Source: Heterobasidion occidentale (Eukaryota; Basidiomycota; Agaricomycetes; Russulales; Bondarzewiaceae). From it: a stretch of DNA of 52,024 nt. Under the pieces are notes generated by a model. The model had not been told where the DNA came from. It saw nothing but the letters and a program-made list of their open reading frames with translations, and did not search any database. The position numbers and the translations under genes were made by a program. The first letter of the stretch is position 1, and every line of letters begins with the position of its first letter. Of the stretch, positions 39,976-51,379 are shown piece by piece. The stretch is from NCBI GenBank assembly GCA_039111635.1, contig JBCAQO010000041.1, positions 1 to 52,024 of the forward strand, given 5' to 3'.

Positions 39976-42900
39976 CGCTGGAGCCAGAGCCACCATCGGC
40001 TCAGCCTGCGAAGGGATTTTGGTGAACAAAAAGTGGGTACAAAAGCACAACCTTCCAACCTACCCTTTAAACCACCTCATCCGCGTTCGCAATGTTGATG
40101 ACACCGTCAACAAGGCTGGCCTCATTCGACGAGGTCTGGACGCAAATCTCACCGTCAAGGACAGACGGGGGAGAACCCATACTGAACGCATCCAGATGTT
40201 CATCACCAATCTAGGGAAAGACGACATGCTCCTAGGAACGGATTGGCTGAAATACCACGACCCCTCCATCGGGTGAAGGCGCCGTGAGGTACACTTTGAT
40301 CGATGCCCCGAAGATTGCCAACAACCATACGGTTTTACCAAGGCAAGGGAAGAGCGGTGACAAGATTCCTCAGCGGACGAAGCCGCATCTTGTCTCTGGA
40401 CCGGTAGGACCTTTGTGGACTTGGACTAAAGAACAGTGGAGCCAAGTCCCAAGGAAGGAATGGACATCTTGGTTCTTGGAAATGCTTGAGCACAAATCCC
40501 AACAAAGCAAGGCTCGGAAATGGCTCGAGGAACAAGTGGCCGAAAGGAAGGAACACCGGCAAACTCTGGAAGAGAACGCTCAGGGTGAAGCTTCAAGGGA
40601 AGTCGCAAAAAAGGCGCAGATATTGTTTGACTCCTCCGCAACGGACAGCGGAGAAGAACCCGTCATCAGGAAGGTAGCTCCCGAACCCTCGGGGTTCGCT
40701 AGTTTTGATGAAGACCTAGAGGAGGAAATCGACACGACCGATTTAAAGGATCGCGTGCCGTTGGAATACCACTCCTACCTCGACATTTTCAGCAAGAGAC
40801 GATCGCAACGGCTCCCCAAGCACACTGTCTGGGACCACGCAATAAATCTCAAACCGTCGTTTAAACCCCAAGCTCCAAGGATATTCCCCTTGAGCCCGGA
40901 TAAACACGACGAGCTAGGAAAATTTGTCAAGGAGCACCTTTCTAGAGGGACAATACGTCGGTCAACGGCACCTAGCGCAGCCTCTTTCTTCTTCATAAAC
41001 AAGAAGGATGGGAAACTACGCCCGGTACAGGACTATCGCCACCTTAATGAACACACCATTCGAGACGTCACCCCCTTGCCTCTGATCCAAGAACTCTTGG
41101 ATATTATTCGAGGGGCAACAGTATTCTCGAAACTGGATGTTCGGTGGGGATATAACAATGTGCGCATCAAAGAAGGGGACAAGTCCAAGGCAGCGTTTGT
41201 AACGCCCCTAGGACTGTTTGAACCCACAGTAATGTTCTTTGGGCTGTGCAATTCCCCAGGGACCTTCCAGGCCATGATGAACATGATTTTCCAAGAACTC
41301 ATCTTGGCCCGGAAAATTGCGGTATATATGGACAACATTCTCATCTTCACAACAACCACGGCAGAACACATTGTGATTGTTCGACGAGTCCTCCAAATCC
41401 TGCGCAACAACGATCTTTATCTCAAACCAGAGAAATGCGAATTCCACAAGGAAAAGCTAAACTATTTGGGATACACAATTTCAAAGGATCATGTCGCCAT
41501 GGAAGATTCGAAGATTGAAGCGATCCAGGAATGGCCCATCCCTCGCACAGTCCGAGACATTCGTTCCTTCTTAGGTCTGGGGAATTTCTATTGGCGATTC
41601 ATTGACAAGTTTTCTTTGATTGCGCGACCCCTCCATGACCTTACCAAGAAGGACACGAAATGGGATTGGACCACGAGTTGCCAACAGGCTTTTGACCGAT
41701 TAAAGAAAGCCTTTATCAGTCAACCCATCCTAAGATACCCCGACCCGATGCGTCCATATTGGCTCGTCACCGATGCCTCCCTCTCCGCATATGGTGCAGT
41801 CCTCTTACAGGAAGGACCTGATAACGACTGGCACCCAGTGGCATACCTCTCGGGTTCATTTTCACCACCCGAAAGGAATTACGACGTACATGATCGCGAA
41901 CTCCTTGCAATCATCAAAGCGCTGGAACACTGGAAACATTACCTCGAAGGCGCTAGACACCCCTTTGAGATCTGGACAGACCACAAGAACCTGGAGCACT
42001 TTCAGACGGCGCAATACCTATCAAGGCGACAAGCGCGCTGGAGTCTGTTTTTGTCCAGATTTGACTTCCAGCTAAGCTATAAAGCTAGAACAACTAACCA
42101 CGCCGATGCTCTGTCCAGGCATCCAGACCTTAGTGAGGGGGTGGAATCTGATAACAAGGCACAGACTCTGCTTCCGTCCAGACTTTTCACCGAGTCCAGC
42201 GAAACCTTGGTAGATTCTAGCGAAGGCATACATGTCAAGGCAACAGAACTTGCATCCTTGGACATCCTCTCCCTCATTCGACACTTGCGCTCCGAACATG
42301 ATTTGCTAGTGGATGTCGCCCTTAAGAAGCTATTGGAAAAAGGACCAAAAGCAATGAAAGGCCTCTTAGGGAAGTGGACACATGAAGACGGCATCACAAG
42401 ACAGGACGGTTACATATGCGTCCCAAGAGACGATCTCCTCCGACGAACAATTGTCAAAGCACACCATGACACTATGGCTACAGGTCACCCAGGGCGAGCG
42501 AAAACCTTGGAATTGGTGCAACGCCATTACCGGTGGTCAAACATGACCAAGTTTGTCCATCAATATGTAGATGGATGTGCGGTTTGCCAGTCCACCAAGA
42601 ACCTCCCCCGAAGGACCCATCCTCCAATCCACCCATTGGAAACTACAAACACCCCTTGGCATTTTATCTCCACCGATTTCGTAACAGACCTCCCGGAAAG
42701 CAGAGGGTACAATTCGATAAACGTGGTAGTGGGCCAGGGCCTGTCCAAAGGAATAGTCATAACCCCGTGCAAGAAGACAATCACGGCCGAAGAAACCACA
42801 ACACTCTTCCAGGATAACGTGTTCAACCGATATGGTCTACCAACCAAGGTGGTATCCGACAGAGGCCCTCAGTTTGTGGCAAAATTCATGCGAGAATTAT

Positions 42901-43736
42901 GGAAGGGCTTAGGAATCACTCCGGCCCTCAGCACAGCTTATCACCCCCAGACGGACGGAGAAACAGAACAGGTTAATCAAGAGATCGAACAATTCCTGCG
43001 GGTATTCTGCAACTACCACCAAGATAACTGGGTAGACTTGATCCCCTTCGCAGAGTTCTCCCACAACACCCGAAGACACTCCGCTACAGGGAAATCGCCG
43101 TTTGAAGTTCTCTATGGATTTAATCCGCCGTATTCGGTAGACTCAGCATTGAAGACCAAGGTGCCCGCAGTAACTGAACGTTTACAGTTAATCAAGGAAG
43201 TCCAAGAAGACGCAGCTGCCAGCCTACAGATAGCAGCGCAGCACGCCAAAGACCGGGACCTACACCGGAAACTTCCACAGTGGGAAGCAGGAACCCAAGT
43301 TTGGTTAGAAGGAACCTATATTCGGACAACTCATCTGAAGTTCAAACTGGCACCTAGGCGTTATGGTCCTTTCCAAGTGACCGAAAGAATTGGGCCCCTG
43401 GCTTATTGGCTGAGAATACCTGAAACATGGAAGATACACCCGGTGTTTCATGCCTCCGTGCTCACCAAATATCATGAGACAGAGGCCCATGGAGAGAACT
43501 TTCCCAGACCAGCACCAGAAATCTTGAATGAAGAAGAACACTACGAAGTAGAGACCATTCTAGATTCAAGGCGCCAGGGACGAGGAACCAAATACCTCAT
43601 CAAGTGGGTCAGATACTCCGAAGCGGATAACACTTGGGAACCCTTTGCCCTCCTCAAGGATTTGGCCGATGAGGCACTTCGTGAGTTTCACGAAAGCTAC
43701 CCCAACAAACCCCGACCAGCGGCAATTAAGTTGTAA
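39976..43736 (+). pseudogene. E2 pol, second part, with stop, deletion and altered RT active site
   Basis: Continues the protease frame cut at 28568. TGG has become TGA at 40274-40276 (WRR in E3). About 35 bp are missing near 40355 compared with E3, shifting the frame. After that the frame is open to 43736 and includes RT, RNase H, integrase (STDFVTDLP, SDRGPQF) and a chromodomain (KWVRYSEADNTWEPF). In RT the catalytic motif reads YMDN, not YMDD, so the polymerase would be inactive even if made. In RNase H and integrase, several other conserved residues are changed (for example VVVGQGLSKG for VVVDQGLSKG). Confidence 0.92.
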
Positions 43737-43796
43737 AGGGGTATATAAAGAGGAGCGACCTCCCTTTATCAAAAGCAAGGATATCCTCCCCAGCAC

Positions 43797-44771
43797 ATGT
43801 CCGACCACTCCTCTCTTGATTACTCCCCAGAACGCGCTATGCTCATCTATGAAGGAACTACCTCTTCACCATCAAGGAATCCCTCACCAGACATCATTTT
43901 GGCCATGGCCAACCCCGACACTGGACGACCTAGCCAAGGCAGCCACCCAGCGTCTTCAAAAGGAGTTTCCATACCAGTCTCCACCCGTCTCCCCACGCTC
44001 ACCACCGAAGATCAAACGGAACTACGAGCCTCATCTCGGATTGAGGGAACTCATGACGAGCACGATGAGAGACGTCAAGAAGAAGGAAGACCGGCTCCGC
44101 CAACGCCTCCGCGACCGACAACAACGCTGGCTCAAAGAGACGCAAGACCGGAGACGAGAAGTAGCAGAGGACAAAGAAACCATGCAAATTTGGCAACACC
44201 TACAATTGTTGAAACAGGTGTACGTGAATCAGCAGCGATTGGTGCATCGGCTGCCAGGACCAGAGGACCCCCTGTCGGTGGTGGAGATCTGCACCCCCAA
44301 GAACTGGAAGGATTAGGGGATGCGCTGCTTCAGCGCACCACCATCTTGGCGGTAATACAGATGGTCACAGCGCTAGCCTTACAGAGGCTTGCTAATTACT
44401 TCGCAGGACAACCAGGGAGCGAGAACAGTGAAGTTCCCAGGCGCCTCGCAGACACAAGTGACCAGGTCCGGCTTTTGGCCTATGCCGATGATCATCGAGC
44501 GGCCTCCTGGTATGCCAGAGGAAATAATGGGGCGTACGCCCTACTCATCCATCCTGATGAGTTTTCCTCCTTCATCAACCTGGAGCTCTTACCCGCCCTC
44601 ATCTCGAGTACCAATGCGGTACCCTCTCCTCGCTCCCAGCCCGTTCGGATTGACCCGTTCCGCGTCCAGCCAGAGGTCGTCGAAGCCAGCAGAACCATAC
44701 CAGCGCCAACCAGTCGAGACGCAAATGTCCAGACAGAATATGTCTGGACTACGGTACAACGACAGGCATGA
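43797..44771 (+). CDS. E2 third coding region, frame A (324 aa ORF)
   Basis: Counterpart of E1 19908-21029. The N-terminal part diverges; from about 44290 the segment LEGLGDALLQRTTILAVIQM through PVRIDPFRVQP is strongly conserved with E1. It stops after QTEYVWTTVQRQA, just where conservation passes to the other frame in E1, which supports that as the natural end of this module. Confidence 0.6.
   Translation: MSDHSSLDYSPERAMLIYEGTTSSPSRNPSPDIILAMANPDTGRPSQGSHPASSKGVSIPVSTRLPTLTTEDQTELRASSRIEGTHDEHDERRQEEGRPAPPTPPRPTTTLAQRDARPETRSSRGQRNHANLATPTIVETGVRESAAIGASAARTRGPPVGGGDLHPQELEGLGDALLQRTTILAVIQMVTALALQRLANYFAGQPGSENSEVPRRLADTSDQVRLLAYADDHRAASWYARGNNGAYALLIHPDEFSSFINLELLPALISSTNAVPSPRSQPVRIDPFRVQPEVVEASRTIPAPTSRDANVQTEYVWTTVQRQA
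43849..44316 (+). CDS. ORF-B, 155-aa coiled-coil protein after pol (E2 copy)
   Basis: Intact, 155 codons, in an element whose pol is dead. Segments: SFWPWPTPTLDDLAKAATQR, GLRELMTSTMRDVKKKEDRL, WQHLQLLKQVYVNQQRLVH and VVEICTPKNWKD. The most diverged of the three copies, still without gaps. Confidence 0.65.
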   Translation: MKELPLHHQGIPHQTSFWPWPTPTLDDLAKAATQRLQKEFPYQSPPVSPRSPPKIKRNYEPHLGLRELMTSTMRDVKKKEDRLRQRLRDRQQRWLKETQDRRREVAEDKETMQIWQHLQLLKQVYVNQQRLVHRLPGPEDPLSVVEICTPKNWKD

Positions 44772-44838
44772 CGGGATCGAGAAACCCTTCCTCCCGTATC
44801 GACAGGACAATCCACCGGGCAGGACGCCGTAGGCAGCA

Positions 44839-45176
44839 ATGACGAGCATCCTCCAAGGTACAGGAAGAACGAGAGACGAGGAAATCCAAGGACAAGGGTG
44901 GCACCCCAACCCGGGCGAGACAGTCTTAGAAGAGCTCGACCAAGAGATTTGCCGACTCCAAACCGTCCTCGAGATAATCGACCTGAGGGAACACATCCTC
45001 ACTTTGGCAGACGAACTCAAGTCCGCCAGCGACCAGCTCAGCAAACTGCTGCCTGGACTCAAGCTGAACTAGACACATGGGATGAGGTCGATGGTGGGAA
45101 TTACGACGACGCCGACCCATATTATCAACCAGATGAGGGATACGGAGACTTCGGGGACATTATGGGAGGATATTAG
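44839..45176 (+). CDS. E2 helical ORF-C (77 aa) and acidic tail
   Basis: ORF-C 44839-45072 reads VLEELDQEICRLQTVLEIID and LADELKSASDQLSKLLPGL. The acidic tail in the other frame (WDEVDGGNYDDADPYYQPDE, GYGDFGDIMGGY) stops at 45174-45176. Both match E1 closely. Confidence 0.5.
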
Positions 45177-45273
45177 ACAAGGGAGTTAAGGAACCCCTTG
45201 TCTCAGAAGGTGACGGAGAGGAAAGGACCCTCCGCACCACAGGTACCGGTTTCATGCACAGGACACCAAAGAA

Positions 45274-46879
45274 TGTCCTGCATGACGTTAAACTGTGAAA
45301 AGATAAGAAGGCAGGGGAAGTACCTGGCCATGCACGTTTCAACCCTCCGGTCCTGGAAGGACAAGCATCTAACACTCTCATTGTCAAGAGGTATTCTGAC
45401 AAGCGAATCGGGCATCCCGCTTGGATCCCCAGTTTTACAGGACCCTTTCCGCATTAGGAGGTCCTTGGATTCAACAAATAACTGGTACTGATATGCCGGC
45501 TCTTTGATCGTGTGGCACGACAGAAGGGCTATGATGATGCAAAAATATTGGTGGGAAATTGTGTTGCATGTTCACCGTTGGGGAACGGTGGACCCTACCT
45601 CGCTGTCAAGGTCTGACAGGTGTCTTGGACGTCCCACTTTGGATCTCCAGTTTTACAGGGCCGTTTCCACATTAGGGGGCCCTATCTGCGATGCCGGTGC
45701 TTAGTGACCACACTTCACTAAGTAACCAAAATAGGACAAATTACATCCGCAACGATGTAAAACTACGAAAGGCTTGGTCCGCAATGACTATAAACTAGTT
45801 ACCATCCAGAACGACGTTAAAGCTACCAAGGACCATTGGAGCATGGTTGCATTCTGGCAGATGGTGGAAGGGAGGGCCTCCACCATTGCAGAACCCTGCC
45901 GACTAGGTCAAGGCGCTTCCATATTCCATATGCCTTACAATAAAAGAATATGGGGTCGACACGGTTCAATTCCGTGCGAGGGGTTTGGGGACATGGAGCG
46001 GGTTGTCAGCCATCCGACAGGACCACAACTACTCCATGGTGCGCCCATTCTACCCCTGAAGTCTGAAGCAAGGATTCCACTTCAAGGGCCAGTCAAGAGG
46101 CAACTGGGATCGTGCCTCAGGTTTAGGACGTCCTCCATGACGGTAAACTGGGATTGCCCTTTCCTTTACAGGGCCAACGTCCGCGAAGACGTTAAACTAC
46201 CGCTCCTTTCAGCATAGGAGATGTTGATTGACATCATTGTTGAAGCCACGATGTTGATCTAGTCCGCGATGACGATAAACTAGTGTCCCTCTGTTCTAGG
46301 GAAGTCATATTGGAGCTGGAATTACCGCTTCCAGCTGCAATAGTCCGCAATGACGATAAACTATTTACTCCTTCAAGTATAGGAGATGTGGTTGATGGCT
46401 ACAACCTTAGCCACCAACTAGTCCGAAATGACCTTAAACTACCCTCACCCCAGAGGATTAAATCTATCGAGGCTCGGGAGGTTCAAGCCAGGCGATAGGG
46501 TCATGAGTCATGTCAAAATATAGGCTTCGCCTCACAAGTCTATTTGGACACTACTCCATAAGTTATCCGGTTTGATTTAGTATAAACCGTCACCATCTTG
46601 CCTCAATGGGAACCCTGTCAAGACGGCTGTACTTGGTCTAGGGCTCTATGCGCATCACCGATGAATGTTCCGGCGTGCAGAAAAGGTCTTCCATCTTGTT
46701 TACAGGTACTCCTACGTTGGAAGATGGATAGGTCCGCAACGACCTTGGCATAAACTAGCAGGGCAGTCCGCAATGACTTATGTATAAACTAGCCTCAGTC
46801 CGCGAAGACTTAAGGATAAACTAGAGGACATCCGCAAAGACACAAAACTACGGACGTCCGGCATGACATTAAACTACCA
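45274..46879 (+). repeat. Dispersed small-hairpin array of E2
   Basis: About 14 units. Contains both the 18S-complementary hairpin (46308-46328) and the GTTGATGG-type hairpin, which E1 and E3 carry one each, so units have been gained or lost as modules. Confidence 0.8.
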
Positions 46880-47669
46880 GGACATACCTTACGCTGACCC
46901 CGCATAATTACCGTCAAGGTGGATACCATGGTCTATTCAAGAGACCGTGGGGTTCAAAGTCTATTCTTCAAAATCCTTACCTCGTGTTCAATACGCGGAG
47001 CGCGGCTGCATGCTCGCTCCCATGTGACAAACAAACTCTGGACGAACACCAATCTCTAACCAGGACGGGCCACCGTATGGGGCTGACAGAGTTAGGGATC
47101 TTCAAAGGGGTCTTGCCGGACTCAAAACAAGTCAAGAACCGTCTATTCTTGATAGGTTGGTGGGCCTAAGCCTTGATAAAGCGATCAACCCACACACCTG
47201 GAGTCCCCCTCGATACCGGAGATCACGGAGATGAAGATCTATCCTGGAAACACTGAAGCATGGCCTTCAGCATTTTGGAAGAAGAACGACACACACCCAT
47301 CCACAGACGAGTTTCTATTTCATCATTTAATCATTCGCACGACACCTTTCTGCATCGTCGCCAGAGCGGAAAACTGGCTTAACAAACAGTACCAGGAGAG
47401 GCCTTGTTCGAGCAGCTACCTATTGACTCTAGGAGCATACTCACAACAAAACCATACCGGTGAAGGAAGAACATCGGAAGGGTGACGCAATATTGTGGCG
47501 ATATTGCTAGGTACCTAAACCAAACAGCTCAACGGAGACGGACAACTCCTAGGCGTTGTAAACGACGTAAGTCGGTGATACGCTAGAGGTGGCTCTAAGT
47601 GCCGAGCACAACACCAAAACAACCTCTAATGCAGGGGGTGCTGGAGCTAGTATCTAATACACAAGGAAT
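46880..47669. other. Truncated E2 end and junction with E4
   Basis: E2 homology ends at 47576. 47577-47669 matches neither E-family elements nor the E4 LTR and may be host sequence or another remnant. Confidence 0.5.
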
Positions 47670-48445
47670 TGTTAGTGATGACTTTAGAAATTGATGGCGT
47701 ACTGAGAAGCAGCGAGGAGTGTGAGATTATAGTGCCCGAACGGTTTCGGGACTGCGCCGAACACCGACCGAACGTTCGGTCGGTTAAGTCGGGGATTCGG
47801 TCGGTAACGAGAAGGTAGTGTCGCGACCGACAACTACGTGCTTCAAGAGCCACACAGGACTCTGACAATATACAAGGGAGGACGAGGGGTACGAGCGAAG
47901 AGACGAGTACGAACGCGAACAAGGCCAAACGACGAGGATGACAAGTTTTCGGAAGTCGACGAAGACGATTTCGATGGTTGAGACGAGTGCGAATGAGCTC
48001 TGAACTGTGGGGTGCGAAAGCTGGTTTATTCCAGAGTTGTATGTAGGTTTTTATAGTAAACAGAGCCCCTAAGTAAAATATCGAACCCGAAATGAGAGTA
48101 GATGTCGAATGGGCGCCAAGCCCCAGCGATCAGAGAAGATAAGAAGGTAGGTGAGATGTCCATATGGGTTCCGAAGGTGATAAGGTAAAAGGTAATCAGT
48201 GATGTCGAAATCCCGAACGTTCGGGATCCGTCGCCCGAGCGTAGGTAGTAGGAACAGGCGTTGGAGAACCAATGAAAAATAAAGAAGAGGTATCGTACGA
48301 CCAGGGTGGCCAAGGAATGGTGCAAGATCGCATTTGACCAACCATGCGGAAGTCGGGAAGATAAGCGATAAGGACCGACCGACTCACGGAGGACATCGGC
48401 CGATACGGAATACTGGCTCCGATCTCGTAAACACTTATCGTAACA
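47670..48445 (-). repeat. Probable 3' LTR of minus-strand element E4
   Basis: The plus-strand ends TGTTAGTGATG and TTATCGTAACA give TGTTA/TAACA inverted ends. On the minus strand, TATAAAA (48049-48055) and a downstream pyrimidine-rich leader suggest transcription leftward, the same direction as the E4 pol. TTCGGTCGGT motifs recur near 47775 and 47800. No second copy is in the window, so the borders are provisional. Confidence 0.5.
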
Positions 48446-49208
48446 CTCCTATGCGGTCATGGTAAGTACGTGAAGTGTGGGCGAACTGACCCAAGTGCTG
48501 CCGAACGTCCTTCGGTGGCTTGTCGTCGGTCGGGTAGGGACCGACCGTGTTCGGTAAAAGTCGGCGTCTTCGGTACTTGTCTAGCGCTGTTCGGTATCTC
48601 CCCAAAGCTTCCCGAATACCTCCCTCGGACCCTAGCGTGGGTGCACGCTCATCATCTCCTCCCTACTGAAATCCTGACTGTCCTCAGTCAGTGGTCGGCG
48701 GCTATGAGTCGGAGCGGAAAAAAGTGGTGTGGAAAATGTGGGAAAGAGTTGGTAACAAGCGATAGCGTGGAAAGAATAGCTGTGGCGTGGAAAATGGAGC
48801 GGTGTGGCAAGTTTCGTGGGAAAAGATCGGCTATGAGCGGTGGCGTGGAAAGGGGTGGGTGCGTGGGAGAGATGTGGCACAGGTGAATAATCGGCAAGGA
48901 GATGTCGTAGAAAGGACCGGGTCGGCACGCAAGAGAGACCGGGGCTGAGCCGGCAAAGTCCTGTGGCGTGGCAACTGATTAGGTGAGGAAGTGGCTGAAG
49001 CCTAGAGTGCCCCAACTAGACGCTGGCGTGAGAGCGTGTCGGCAAGGAGCGGTGGCGCGTATCGCGGTTTCTGCCGAGCGCAGTGGCACGTGGCTTTGTC
49101 AGGTGACCACAATCACCTGCCGATCGTTGATTCTCCAGCGACTAAGTCCTTTATCGCCCTCTTCCCGCCACTTCGTCTCCTCGTCCGACTCCTTTCGGCC
49201 TTCCCACC
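48446..49208. other. Non-coding region upstream of the E4 antisense gene
   Basis: Contains the left copy of the TCCTCCCTACTGAAATC repeat and G-rich, purine-rich plus-strand sequence with GTGG repeats (48700-48900). It probably includes the promoter of the gene at 49209. No ORF is convincing. Confidence 0.4.
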
Positions 49209-50880
49209 ATGTCTTCCATCCTCTCTGTCCTCAAAACCAAGCTCGGGGAGTACATGCTCGCCCTTCCCGATGGCGCCGCCGAGTACGAAGATTACGAGGC
49301 CTGGGCGCAGGGGTTTGCCAAACGAGTGGTAAGTCGGTTCTTCCTCTTGTTTGTGCTTAGATGCTGACACCTTCGTAGGCTGTGTTCGACCGATCGGTGC
49401 GTGGGCAGGAAGTGCCCGAACTCGCCGACTGGATCGCCGAGGCCGAGCGCGGCCTCGATCATATGGCCACCGACCACTGGCTAGCCTGGGGAACGCGAAT
49501 CTTGCCGCAGCGTGCGGTGCGCTTTGCCGCGCAGCAACAAGCGGTCGAGGCACAGGCCCTGGAGGAGGAAGCTGCGCGGGTAGCCGCTGCCGAACGCGAG
49601 GCTGAGGAGGCTGAGGCGGCGCGCGCTGCTTCTGCCCTTCGGGTGGCCGAAGAAGGTTGTCAGTGTCGCCGGGAGGCACTGGTGGAGGCGATGTTCAGTG
49701 GGTTGCTCGATGCGGAAGAGGGAGATCGTCAGATGGCCGCCCTAGAAGCCGAGTCCGTTCTTCCCCTCCCTCTCTTTCTTCGTTCTCCTTCTCCATCCGT
49801 TCCTGCCGCGTCCTCCTCTCGTCCCGAGCCCTCCTTCGCCCCTTCTCCTTCTCAACCTCATCCCTCGGTCGCCGAGTCCGACCTCACATCCGCAACCGCC
49901 GCCTTGCATCGCATGAGCGTCGACCCGGTCGCTTCGGCCGCCCCGACCAATGTGAACGGCAAGCCGTCGGCGGCTGCTGTTGTTGTCGAGTTCGCGCGTC
50001 AACGGACGCCATCTTCCGGCCACGTCGTGCTTTCGCTAGGCCCTGGTCACGGCCGGATGTCGACGGTTCGGGCCCCAGAGGAACGGAATGGTGCCGGTAA
50101 GGTCTTCAAGGACCCCCCTGGGCTAGTATCTGGTGATTGCCTGGTGCGTCCCTTCCCTTTTGCCGCCTCCTGAGACTGACCTTCTTCTTTTCTAGGCCGA
50201 GTACGCCTGTAGTCGGTGCTCCTCCGATTTCTCGACCGTGGCGTTTCGTTGCTACACCCAGCCTGGTCAGGTGTCTTGTATCAAGTGTGCCGACCAGCAA
50301 AAGGGGTGCAGTTTCCAGCCCGGGTGGACACCGACGGGGAAAGGAAAGTCGACGGGTAAGGGGAAGTCGGGGAAGGTTTCCGACAAGTCAGGAGCGAATG
50401 CGCTGTTGCGCCCGTCAAAAAAACGCAAGGTCGAGGTCCTCATGCCCGAACGTTCTGTCGGTGAGAGCATAGCGCAGACCAGAGGTGAGTACCGGTTTGA
50501 TTAGTGCTGGGATGGGAGCTCATCGGGTTGTCTCAGGTGTGCGGGCTCGGAAGCCTGTCCAACGCCTTCCCACCACCACCCGTGCCGTTCCCTCCTCCTC
50601 CCGCTCCCGTTCTGTCGCCGTCCCCGCCCTGTCCGACCCATCTCGTTTGTCGCCGATCGTTGCGCAAGGCATCGCGTCCGATCTTCGGTACCGGATCGCT
50701 GTGGCGGAGGGTACGCGGGCTTCGTTGGCGTGGTCGATCAAGATGTGGCAGGCGGAGTTGGAGTCGCTCGAGGTGCAGGCGGGTCCGTCTACGTCTTCGG
50801 ACGTCGTCTTGGTCAAGGATTCGTCGGCGGCGGAGGATTCGGATATGTCCGTGTCGGGCGATTTCGTACCCGATGAGTAG
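49209..50880 (+). CDS. Cysteine-cluster hypothetical protein, antisense to E4
   Basis: Four exons joined in frame: 49209-49328, 49379-50143, 50196-50484 and 50537-50880, about 505 residues; introns are 50-52 bp with GT-AG ends. The N-terminus (LKTKLGEYMLALP, EDYEAWAQGFAKRV) is helical. An Ala/Glu-rich coiled coil follows (EEEAARVAAAEREAEEAEAA), then a Ser/Pro-rich linker. Exon 3 carries a cysteine cluster: CSRCSSDF, RCYTQPG, SCIKCADQQKGCSF, likely Zn-binding, followed by a Lys/Gly-rich basic stretch (GKGKSTGKGKSGK, KKRKVEV, a probable nuclear signal). The acidic Ser tail ends FVPDE. The frame is intact, so it may be functional. Proteins with such C-x2-C...C-x2-C-x6-C clusters recur in agaricomycete retroelements and hypothetical genes. 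The role is unknown; it could regulate or coat element nucleic acid. Confidence 0.75.
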
Positions 50881-51379
50881 AATAGTTTCGGCGGTTCTAT
50901 AGTATAGTAAAATGTAATATAGCAGTAAAGGGACTGTCCTGAATTGAATGAGACGTTCGGCTTAGACCAGAGGCGTCGTTCGGGAAATCGGTCGGTGAAA
51001 TGACTGTGTGTGAATGTACTTGTAAGCGAAGCGTTCGGCGGAAATGAGGAAAATAAATTGGAATATTAGGGGAAGCCTCAGTATGTCATCACCGGCATAA
51101 AACCCTATGGTTTTGCGCAAATCGGAAGAAGTCTTCAATGCGGCTTGGTACTTGAAGGAGTGATGGGGAAAATGAGTGCCGACTATTCGGTCGGCGATCG
51201 GTCGGTGGTAAAAAGTACTAAGAGATGTGGAAATGATTGGGCGTCCGTCCATGTCTGTGACGAATAAACGAAGATAAGGAATGGGTATATCTGTGAATCC
51301 TCCTCCCTACTGAAATCGTGACTGTCCCCAGTCACGACCGAAGAGAGCGAAGGGTGGGAGGGTGGGATCTAGTCGGAGG
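50881..51379. other. Convergent spacer between the antisense gene and E4 pol
   Basis: No gene. Contains GGTCGGTG-type repeats near 50990 and 51190, and the right copy of the TCCTCCCTACTGAAATC repeat at 51299, next to a small hairpin GTGACTG/CAGTCAC. Confidence 0.5.

Larger units (their letters stand above)
26121..47576 (+). mobile_element. E2: Ty3/gypsy chromovirus, split by E3 and 3'-truncated
   Basis: 5' LTR 26121-26721, internal part 26722-28568, then E3 inserted, then internal part 39971-47576. The break falls inside the pol start (GAGGAAGAAG then CGCTGGAGCC), restoring a continuous frame when E3 and one AGAAG are removed. Homology to the E1 tail stops after GTCGGT at 47576, about 260 bp short of where the 3' LTR should begin. 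Gag and pol carry nonsense changes, pol has a 35-bp deletion, and RT has an altered catalytic motif. E2 is therefore dead and is the oldest of the nested set. Confidence 0.9.

Noticed and set aside
47231..47485. 84-codon ORF near the E2 end (WPSAFWKKNDTHPSTDEF)
   Set aside because: E1 has an early stop and E3 a later one in the same frame, and substitutions do not favour silent sites; weak as a gene.
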